18,845 nucleotides of DNA from RGIG5612 sp964528825 (GTDB lineage: Bacteria > Bacillota > Clostridia > Lachnospirales > Lachnospiraceae): positions 1 through 18,845 of the forward strand of contig CAZGVB010000029.1 in the NCBI GenBank assembly GCA_964528825.1. Reading direction: 5' to 3'. Numbering within the stretch: position 1 is the stretch's first letter; the number at the start of each line of letters is the position of its first letter. A model generated the notes under the pieces. It ran no database searches. It was given only the letters and a program-made list of their open reading frames with translations, and was not told the DNA's origin. Below are positions 12,992-18,845 of the stretch, piece after piece. Position numbers and translations under genes: made by a program.

Positions 12992-14833
12992 ATGTCTGAT
13001 GATACAAGCATTAGAACAAGCATATATGACGGCAGCGCGATCGGCGCACATATCCCCGGATATGTGCCGAAGGCCGTAAAGATCCCATATGGCACCGATG
13101 TAGAAGGAAAGTATTTTGACGGTTATCCGCAGATCATAAAAAAGGATATACCTGAGCCAAAGTACGAGATAAAGGTGACAAAGGATGTCATGGTGCCGAT
13201 GCGTGACGGCGTCCATATCGCAATAGACGTCTATGCTCCGGATGCCGAAGGCCCCTTCCCCGTCATCCTATGCTGGGGAGAATGGGGAAAGGACAGCCAG
13301 GATATAGTCGCATGGATGAACAAGACACCTCAAAAATATCTGGATACGCCTTTCTGGAACGGCAGTCTTGAGGGATGCGATTTTACATATACCGTCCCAA
13401 GAGGATATATACATGTCATTGCAGAGCCCAGAGGACTCGGCAACAGCGAGGGTGTAAATCTCGGTGATCCTACTCTTCACGACAGGCGAGACATCTATGA
13501 TGCTACTGAATGGATAGCAGCGCAGCCGTGGTGCAATGGCAAGGTGGTCATGATGGGACCGTCATCCTATTCAAGAGCTCAGCTGCAGGCAGGCCAGGAG
13601 CCGTCACCCCATCTTGCAGCACTTCGTCCCGATGAGGCACCGGAGCCGTTCGCATCGGAGAATTTTACAGGAATATATGACCCGCTCCTTTATAACGTTC
13701 ATCACGGAGCGCATGCATATGATCAGCAGCCTCCGGCCTCATACAATCAACCCGAGCCGCGCCAGGTGGCACGTGCCGTAAGGGAGCTGTCAAAGGAGGA
13801 GCTTAAAGCAAAGCAGGAGGAACTCCTTCAGGATCCGGATATCAGATACAACCTCAAATATTACCCCGAGGTACGATACCCGGCAAGCTCGCCTTATCTG
13901 CTGGACGATCTGTTCTATCTGAAGCATCCGTTTCCTGTAGAGAGCGGCTTTGATAAGATCAGCGTTCCTTTATATATAGGCGCCTGCTGGAACAGCAGAT
14001 TATATGAGTGGGGCACCTTTGAGGCCTTCAGAAAAGCAAATGTGCCTGACGATCAGAAGAAAATGATCATCTATCCGCCTATGTTCCCCGCAAGACCTTA
14101 TTGCTGGTATCACGATGAGGGCATCCGCTGGTTTGATCATTGGGTCAAGGGCGAGGACAACGGCATCATGGATGAGCCGCGCATCAAGCTGTTCATCATG
14201 GGAGAAAATAAATGGCGTTTTGAAAATGAATGGCCGCTTGCCCGCACCGTATATACAAAATATTACCTGAATGCCGGAGGCACGCTGTCTACAGAGGCTC
14301 CTATATCAGACGGAAGCTATGAGAGCTTTACACAGCCAGCACCTTATCTCGATCCGACGGTATATTGCCTGCGCTATGCCACGGACGCATTTGAGGAGGA
14401 TACAGAGGTAACGGGTGAGATAGCCGTACATCTTGACGCGTCAATAGACATCGATGATACGAACTGGATCGCAGATATCTTTGATGTGGATGAAAACGGC
14501 GGCAGATTTATGATCACGTCAGGCCATCTGAAAGCAAAATTCCGTGACATTGATGAGGAAAAGAGCCTGCCTCACAGACCCGTACACCTTCGCAAGGAGC
14601 CTGTTCCGGTAGTGCCGGGAGAGATAAACCGCTACGATATAGCGCTTATACCTACGGCAAATGTATTTAAGAAGGGTCACAGACTCGAGCTGGTCATCCG
14701 CAATCAGGACGATATGAAGGGCACACTTGCCAAAAACGGTGTCTCATTGATGCCTTTTATGCAGACAGTAACGCATAACATTTACTTCGGCAAGTCTCAT
14801 GTGCTTCTGCCAATGATACCCGCAAAGAAGTGA
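12992..14833 (+). CDS. CocE/NonD family hydrolase-like protein (S15 fold)
   Basis: The 613-aa protein matches the CocE/NonD (X-Pro dipeptidyl-peptidase S15) plan. An alpha/beta hydrolase domain starts with VTKDVMVPMRDGVHIAIDVYAP (about 63-84), then EPRGLGNSEG, then the nucleophile elbow GKVVMMGPSSYS with Ser191. The C-terminal jelly-roll domain starts near 430 (YYLNAGGTL) and ends with RLELVIRNQDD. In cocaine esterase the catalytic Asp is in a GWYD motif and the His in GPWxH. Here those places read CWNS (333-335) and YPPMF (361-365), so both residues look replaced. There is no signal peptide, so it is probably cytosolic. AAGGAG lies 14-15 nt before the ATG, longer than usual. It is second in the plus-strand gene set. 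Confidence 0.88.
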   Translation: MSDDTSIRTSIYDGSAIGAHIPGYVPKAVKIPYGTDVEGKYFDGYPQIIKKDIPEPKYEIKVTKDVMVPMRDGVHIAIDVYAPDAEGPFPVILCWGEWGKDSQDIVAWMNKTPQKYLDTPFWNGSLEGCDFTYTVPRGYIHVIAEPRGLGNSEGVNLGDPTLHDRRDIYDATEWIAAQPWCNGKVVMMGPSSYSRAQLQAGQEPSPHLAALRPDEAPEPFASENFTGIYDPLLYNVHHGAHAYDQQPPASYNQPEPRQVARAVRELSKEELKAKQEELLQDPDIRYNLKYYPEVRYPASSPYLLDDLFYLKHPFPVESGFDKISVPLYIGACWNSRLYEWGTFEAFRKANVPDDQKKMIIYPPMFPARPYCWYHDEGIRWFDHWVKGEDNGIMDEPRIKLFIMGENKWRFENEWPLARTVYTKYYLNAGGTLSTEAPISDGSYESFTQPAPYLDPTVYCLRYATDAFEEDTEVTGEIAVHLDASIDIDDTNWIADIFDVDENGGRFMITSGHLKAKFRDIDEEKSLPHRPVHLRKEPVPVVPGEINRYDIALIPTANVFKKGHRLELVIRNQDDMKGTLAKNGVSLMPFMQTVTHNIYFGKSHVLLPMIPAKK

Positions 14834-14907
14834 CTTCCTCGAAGAATACGGACAAGCATTCAAAACAGAAATACAGAAAAAACGTCAAAGAGCAATTAAG
14901 ATACGGC

Positions 14908-15035
14908 GCCGAAATAAATACAGGCATCGCACCTTAACAAATACAAATATTGGGCCGAAATAATACAGGCACAATACAAAGCCAATAAATGCATTTACTG
15001 CAGGTGCCGCAGCGGAAAAGTCCGAATGTGGCACC
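14908..15035 (+). repeat. Direct repeats and hairpin before the MFS gene
   Basis: GCCGAAATAAATACAGGCA at 14908-14926 recurs as GCCGAAATAATACAGGCA at 14954-14971. A hairpin follows at 15003-15035, with GGTGCC/GGCACC outer arms and CGGA/TCCG inner arms, about 13 nt before the MFS ribosome binding site. No promoter or terminator was recognised in this 228-nt stretch, so the MFS gene may be co-transcribed with the CocE-like gene. Confidence 0.6.
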
Positions 15036-15061
15036 AAGATCAAAGAAAAGGAGTGATAAGA

Positions 15062-16375
15062 ATGTCTAAGCCCACACAAGACAAACCAAGGGCAAAAACC
15101 AATTTCAACTATGGCCTTCACGGATGGCTTCTTATGTTTTACGGCCTCATAGCATTTATGACTGCCGCAGCATTCTGGACATCCACAGCTCAAAATACAG
15201 CGGTCGGGATCCTGGCAGAACAGATAGGAGTCTCCGACGCCACTTTGCTCAATCTCTGCTCGGTTGCGGCTATCATAGCGACCGTAGCCATGCTGGGTGT
15301 CGGCATATTGTTCCACAAATTCAAGACACGCAAGATGAATACCATCGTAATGATCCTTACGGGCGCAGCATTGATCATTTACGGACATATAACATCGGTC
15401 ATCGCATATGTTATCTGTTATTTTTCAATCTACCTTTTGACATCCACGACGGCTGCCATAGGCATACCGCAGATCTATACCAGCTACTTCCCGACAAAGA
15501 AGGGATCTATAATGGGCTGGGCTACATGCGGAGCCTCTCTCGCGGCTCTTGTGGCACTTAATGTACTCAACTGGCTTATCGGAAAAGGCGGCTGGAGCGT
15601 AGCAACTCTTTGCTTTGGTCTGTTCTCTATCGCGATGGGACTTGTCAACTGGTTCTTCATACCTGATACGCCCGAGGAGATGAAGGTCCTTCCGGATAAC
15701 GGTGACTTTGATGAAGAAGAGCTGCGCCAGCGCAAGGAGATCCTTGCATCTTCAAAGCCTGTATGGACTGTAAAGGAAGGCCTTAGAAACAAGAACTTCT
15801 GGCTTCTTCCTATCGCATACGGACTGCTCTTTCTTGTAAATATCGGTGTTGTGTCTCAGCTCGTAAAATATGAGATATCCATGGGACTTACACCCGCAAA
15901 GGCGGCCGGATTTATGAGCCTTATGCCTGTATTTGCCGTTCCCGGCAGCATCTTTTCAGGATGGCTCGATCAAAAGATCGGTGCCCGCCGCAGCGGCATA
16001 GCACTTGCCATATTCTTTGCCATAGGTACGGCATTCGGAGGCTTTATGCCATATAACAGCGTGACCAACTGGCTGTTCTTCGGATTTACGATCTTCTGGG
16101 GCGGAGCTATCAGCAACCTTCCGCAAAGTCATGCATGCTCTGTCTTCGGTTTCCGTGATTATCCGGCGCTTTGGGCAGGCATGAATCCGATAATGTCACT
16201 TATAAGGGCTCTCAACTCGACCGTACTTGCCATCTCCTTAAGCTACCTCGGCGGCTATCGCGACGCTTATAAGATCTTTTGCGTATGTGCCGTTGTCGCA
16301 GGTATATTGCTGTTCATCTCCGATAATCAGATCATCAAGAAGCCGGGTGAAAAAGCCGAACGCACTATAAAATAA
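15062..16375 (+). CDS. MFS transporter, oxalate/formate antiporter-like
   Basis: A 437-aa membrane carrier with about 12 hydrophobic segments and a charged central loop (about 210-245, rich in Glu, Asp and Lys). Its layout and motifs such as TTAAIGIPQIYTSYFPTKKG and GWATCGASLAALV resemble the major facilitator superfamily, possibly the OFA (oxalate/formate antiporter) branch. It probably moves a small organic anion or the product of the hydrolase-like genes; this is an inference from context. The start at 15062 has AAGGAG 8 nt upstream; an in-frame upstream start at 15026 lies in the leader hairpin and is not favoured. A strong terminator follows the gene. Confidence 0.85.
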   Translation: MSKPTQDKPRAKTNFNYGLHGWLLMFYGLIAFMTAAAFWTSTAQNTAVGILAEQIGVSDATLLNLCSVAAIIATVAMLGVGILFHKFKTRKMNTIVMILTGAALIIYGHITSVIAYVICYFSIYLLTSTTAAIGIPQIYTSYFPTKKGSIMGWATCGASLAALVALNVLNWLIGKGGWSVATLCFGLFSIAMGLVNWFFIPDTPEEMKVLPDNGDFDEEELRQRKEILASSKPVWTVKEGLRNKNFWLLPIAYGLLFLVNIGVVSQLVKYEISMGLTPAKAAGFMSLMPVFAVPGSIFSGWLDQKIGARRSGIALAIFFAIGTAFGGFMPYNSVTNWLFFGFTIFWGGAISNLPQSHACSVFGFRDYPALWAGMNPIMSLIRALNSTVLAISLSYLGGYRDAYKIFCVCAVVAGILLFISDNQIIKKPGEKAERTIK

Positions 16376-16390
16376 CAAGCAAATGCACAT

Positions 16391-16413
16391 ATTTCCGTAA
16401 AAGATCCGGAAAT
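16391..16413 (+). repeat. Inverted repeat before the MFS terminator
   Basis: ATTTCCG and CGGAAAT are 9 nt apart. An outer ATGCAC (16384-16389) can pair with GTGCAT further on. It may be a small structured 3' untranslated segment. Confidence 0.4.
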
Positions 16414-16448
16414 TTCCTACCCCCTCTGCTAAGTGCATATGCCATATA

Positions 16449-16486
16449 ACGGTCTGCTCATTTAAAAAAGAGCAGACCGTTTCTAT
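16449..16486 (+). terminator. Rho-independent terminator after the MFS gene
   Basis: ACGGTCTGCTC and GAGCAGACCGT form a perfect 11-bp stem with a 10-nt A-rich loop, followed by TTCTAT. This is the clearest terminator in the window. It separates the MFS transcript from the symporter gene. Confidence 0.85.
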
Positions 16487-16519
16487 ACAGATCTGAAACC
16501 TATACTTGATTTCTCAGAA

Positions 16520-16565
16520 TAAAATTTCAGTTGGCACTGCACTTGTAATGTATGCTTGGGCAAAA
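16520..16565 (+). repeat. Noncoding element, copy A (upstream of the symporter)
   Basis: TAAAATTTCAG is followed by a GCAC/TGT/ATG/TATGCT pattern shared with copy B at 18322-18366 at roughly 80% identity by eye. It follows the MFS terminator directly. The remaining DNA of this 421-nt intergenic region has no convincing gene: it holds the terminator, this element, two operator-like palindromes and a possible promoter. Confidence 0.65.
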
Positions 16566-16680
16566 GCCACAATTCTTTTTTCGAAACAAGGCAAAAGACC
16601 AATGAAACGCTGCAAAGGTGCATGCTAATATAATCTCACTTTCAAATAAAGAAATCACAGCCATTTAAGTTGTACCGGCA

Positions 16681-16723
16681 TGATGCATAGATGCGTCAGA
16701 GCCAGCTGCAGATATCGGCTCTG
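16681..16723. promoter_or_regulatory. Two operator-like palindromes upstream of the symporter gene
   Basis: TGATGCAT-AG-ATGCGTCA (16681-16698, one mismatch) overlaps CAGAGCC-N13-GGCTCTG (16697-16723, perfect). They lie about 40-80 bp upstream of the possible -10 box. The binding protein is unknown. Confidence 0.45.
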
Positions 16724-16762
16724 CAGAGTATAAAGACCGAGCGATCGACATCACTTCCAAGG

Positions 16763-16768
16763 TATAAT
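16763..16768 (+). promoter_or_regulatory. Possible -10 box for the symporter gene
   Basis: A perfect TATAAT lies 28 nt before the ATG, but no good -35 box sits at 17 bp upstream. An activator-dependent promoter is possible. Confidence 0.35.
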
Positions 16769-16796
16769 ATGAATGGCCATGAAAGGAGATCTCAAC

Positions 16797-18245
16797 ATGG
16801 TATCTTTGATCATAGTTATCGTTTACCTCGCATTGCTTTTCGGCGTCTGCGGCTTTGCACAGGTGCAGCAGAAGAAAAAGGCAGCTACCGGCGGAAAGAC
16901 AAGCTTTTTGATGGCAGGAAAGGATCTGCCTCTGCTGCTTGTCATAATGCTTATGATGGGCAACCTCATAGGAGGCACCAATACGACAGGCCTTGCTCAG
17001 CTCGCCATGGGCGGCGGAGGCATGACTGCCGTCACCTACGGCCTTGCAGGCGTTGTCGGCATACTCTTTTTGGGTATTGTAGGTGCCAAGCGCATGCGTA
17101 AGATGAATTACTCGACCACGGCCGAGATGATGGCAGACTTCAACGGACCTGCCAGCCGTTATCTCATGGTCATCGGCCAGCTTATCATCTGCGGCGGTGT
17201 CGGATGTCTCCAATATGTCGCAGGCGGCGCAATGCTCGCATCTATGTTCCCGGGCAAGATAAGCCTTAATGTGGGTATCCTGATCACTGCTGTTGTCTTT
17301 GTTGCCATCTGTCTGATGGGCGGATTGTTCGGCGCGAGCCTTTCAAATCTGATAAATGTCATCGTCATCTATGTCGCTCTTATCGCATGCATGATCGCTG
17401 CTCTTCACAATGTCGGCGGCTGGGAAGGATTCGTAGAAAGCGCAAAGGCAATACCGGACTCCACGACGGCGGGCGGCTCATGGCTGTCACTTACAGGGGG
17501 ACTCAGCCTTGCGACTATCGCCTCATACTTCGTATCAGAGCCGGGCAACCGTATCTCGACACAGTCGAATACACAATGTGCTCTTGCCGCAAAGGATTCC
17601 AAGACGGCACGCAACGGTATCATCATCGCAGCTCTTTGCACCATACCGGTATGCTTTATCTCTGCTATCTTCGGAATAATAGCAAAGATACAATTCCCCG
17701 ATGTAGCAACCTCTCAGGCAATGAGCATTGTCATTACATCCCTCAATCCCGTACTCTCAGGCATAGGCCTTGCAGGACTTTGGGCAGTGAATGTTTCCTC
17801 AGGTGTCGCTCTTCTCATGGCATGCGTACAGCTTGCCTGCTACGATGTACTCGCACCGCTGCGCAAGGACAAATCCAAGCCGGTATCCAAGTTCCAGTCG
17901 CGTATAGTACTCTTTATAATAGGAGCTGTCACGCTTGCCTGTGCTTATCTTGCAACAGATATCGTCAAGACACTTACGATCCTGCTTTGCATTACACCGT
18001 CGTTCTTCCTGGCAATGATCTCCATGATGTACTTCCCGCGTCTGCTTAAGAAGCACACAATGGTCATCACACAGGTTGTGGCTTATGTATTCTTCTTTGC
18101 ATGGCTCTTTATACCGGCACTCAAGGCATTGTTCCCTACACCGATATATGTAGAATGGCCGCTGTGTGTAGTCGTATTCTTCCTCTGCTACTTCTTTGAT
18201 AAGGAGCCGATAAAGATACCTGAATCACACAAGAGCCTTGAATAA
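16797..18245 (+). CDS. Sodium:solute symporter (SSF family)
   Basis: A 482-aa integral membrane protein with about 12-13 hydrophobic segments. It has the SSF pattern: an early cytoplasmic loop with FLMAGKDLPLLLVIMLMMGNLIGGTNTTG, the GxKRMRKMNYSTTAEMM segment, the WLSLTGGLSLATIASYFVSEPGNRISTQSNTQCALAAKD loop (the place of the conserved SSF signature), and a final hydrophobic stretch. It would use a sodium gradient to import a small solute such as an organic acid, amino acid or osmolyte; the substrate is unknown. The start at 16797 is chosen because AGGAG lies 7-8 nt upstream; the ATG at 16779 and the TTG at 16773 are less likely. It follows its own regulatory region. Confidence 0.87.
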   Translation: MVSLIIVIVYLALLFGVCGFAQVQQKKKAATGGKTSFLMAGKDLPLLLVIMLMMGNLIGGTNTTGLAQLAMGGGGMTAVTYGLAGVVGILFLGIVGAKRMRKMNYSTTAEMMADFNGPASRYLMVIGQLIICGGVGCLQYVAGGAMLASMFPGKISLNVGILITAVVFVAICLMGGLFGASLSNLINVIVIYVALIACMIAALHNVGGWEGFVESAKAIPDSTTAGGSWLSLTGGLSLATIASYFVSEPGNRISTQSNTQCALAAKDSKTARNGIIIAALCTIPVCFISAIFGIIAKIQFPDVATSQAMSIVITSLNPVLSGIGLAGLWAVNVSSGVALLMACVQLACYDVLAPLRKDKSKPVSKFQSRIVLFIIGAVTLACAYLATDIVKTLTILLCITPSFFLAMISMMYFPRLLKKHTMVITQVVAYVFFFAWLFIPALKALFPTPIYVEWPLCVVVFFLCYFFDKEPIKIPESHKSLE

Positions 18246-18271
18246 AAACAAGATATTTACCCCCTCATCTG

Positions 18272-18313
18272 CGGCAGCCAAGCCTTATCATCAGCTTGGC
18301 TGCCGTGTGTTAT
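18272..18313 (+). terminator. Terminator-like hairpin after the symporter gene
   Basis: CGGCAGCCAAGC and GCTTGGCTGCCG form a perfect 12-bp stem with a 10-nt loop, followed by TGTGTTATTG. The T-tract is weak but the stem is very stable. Confidence 0.7.
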
Positions 18314-18321
18314 TGTCAAAG

Positions 18322-18366
18322 TAAAATTTCAGCCTGCATCGCACGTGTGATGATATGCTGCAAAAA
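18322..18366 (+). repeat. Noncoding element, copy B (upstream of the Cys-rich gene)
   Basis: It repeats the pattern of copy A at 16520-16565, beginning with the same 11 bases TAAAATTTCAG and ending with ATATGCT. It also follows directly after a terminator hairpin. The arrangement suggests a duplicated regulatory module. Confidence 0.65.
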
Positions 18367-18430
18367 CGATAGCGAGGCTTTCGTCTTGGCGAGCACACCG
18401 GCAGTGACTGTTTTATTGAGATTTGATTCA

Positions 18431-18459
18431 TTGCATAGCTTTCCCATAAAAATTATAAT
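18431..18459 (+). promoter_or_regulatory. Sigma-A promoter of the Cys-rich gene
   Basis: TTGCAT (18431-18436) and a perfect TATAAT (18454-18459) are 17 bp apart, close to consensus. The AGGAGGG ribosome binding site follows about 9 nt after the -10 box, so the leader is very short. Confidence 0.75.
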
Positions 18460-18480
18460 AATCAAAAAGGAGGGTGCGCT

Positions 18481-18845
18481 ATGATAATTCCGTTACCTGT
18501 CATACTTAATATATTTCCGAAATATATAACTTCCCCTGATATAACCTCCGTACAGGATCTTTATTTCACATGGGCATACTTTCTTCCCAAGGACCTTTCC
18601 GCACTTAGGCGTGACTGCCTTTATCTATGCTCACTTAATGAGGCCCAAAAGGCTTCAAAGGAGAAGGATTTCGGATATTTTTTATGTACCGCTCCTTTCA
18701 GATGCGGCAAGAGTTCCGCCGATAATACGGATGATACAGGCACATCATTCTGCATCAACGCCTCTCCGTGCCCCTGCAGAGATTCCGGCATTTCCTCATG
18801 CTGCAATGATTGCGGAGGCGGCTCCTGCGATGGTGCCTCCTGCGA
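18481..18845 (+). CDS. Cys-rich protein of unknown function, truncated by the window end
   Basis: I do not recognise this protein. An open frame runs from ATG at 18481 to the window end without a stop (121 residues visible). The ribosome binding site AGGAGGG is about 6 nt upstream and a near-consensus promoter precedes it, which supports a real gene. The first ~60 residues are ordinary and slightly hydrophobic. From about residue 80 it becomes rich in Cys, Gly, Ser and Asp: 12 Cys in all, eight of them in the last ~31 residues, in spacings such as CxC, CC and CxxxxCxxxxC. There is no clear signal peptide. It could bind metal or be cross-linked; a peptide natural product or surface protein is possible but unsupported. 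Confidence 0.6.
   Translation, partial: MIIPLPVILNIFPKYITSPDITSVQDLYFTWAYFLPKDLSALRRDCLYLCSLNEAQKASKEKDFGYFLCTAPFRCGKSSADNTDDTGTSFCINASPCPCRDSGISSCCNDCGGGSCDGASC

Noticed and set aside
14885..15388. 167-aa minus-strand open frame
   Set aside because: It is antisense to the MFS gene and its leader, with Cys-rich low-quality composition and no ribosome binding site.
16531..16549. A sigma-54-like TGGCAC-N5-TTGT in copy A of the repeated element
   Set aside because: The -12 box is off consensus and the GG is not kept in copy B, so it is probably chance.
16601..16618. A catabolite-repression (cre) site at ATGAAACGCTGCA
   Set aside because: The central CG is one position out of register with the cre consensus.
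18296..18484. A 62-aa plus-strand open frame before the Cys-rich gene
   Set aside because: It begins with a TTG inside the terminator hairpin, has no ribosome binding site, and covers the noncoding element and the promoter.

Overview
The window looks like a chromosomal segment of an anaerobic Gram-positive bacterium of the class Clostridia, probably near Lachnospiraceae. This rests on the gene content: a two-FakB/FakA/PlsX fatty-acid kinase set, a YhaM-type exonuclease, MutS2 with a Smr domain, and strong AGGAGG-type ribosome binding sites. The lineage below class level is a guess. No rRNA, tRNA, CRISPR array or complete insertion sequence was seen. There is one assembly gap of 100 N at 1920-2019.

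Region 1 (24-5964, minus strand) is lipid and envelope metabolism. A sigma-A-like promoter at 5937-5964 faces two DegV/FakB fatty-acid-binding proteins, then the fatty-acid kinase FakA. After a second predicted promoter come PlsX, whose N-terminus is lost in the gap, and a GT2 glycosyltransferase fused to a GtrA-like membrane domain. Together FakB, FakA and PlsX would turn fatty acids into acyl-phosphate and acyl-ACP for phospholipid synthesis.

Region 2 (6012-10635, plus strand) is housekeeping. It holds a membrane-anchored alpha/beta hydrolase with a Cys in the nucleophile position, a YhaM-like 3'-5' exoribonuclease and MutS2. The intergenic DNA is rich in short tandem repeats. The clearest is a 20-bp array that copies the last codons of mutS2 about seven times, up to the convergent gene trmL. 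TrmL (tRNA wobble 2'-O-methyltransferase) and a TetR regulator follow on the minus strand.

Region 3 (11927-18845) looks like an accessory uptake and catabolic island. A TetR regulator diverges from a run of plus-strand genes: an isochorismatase-fold protein, a CocE/NonD-type hydrolase, an MFS transporter, an SSF-family sodium:solute symporter and a truncated Cys-rich protein of unknown function. Both hydrolase-like proteins lack residues that are normally catalytic in their families. The intergenic regions carry strong inverted repeats, and a noncoding element is duplicated upstream of the symporter and the Cys-rich gene. This is the part of the window most likely to hold an undescribed system. 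Its substrate cannot be read from the sequence.
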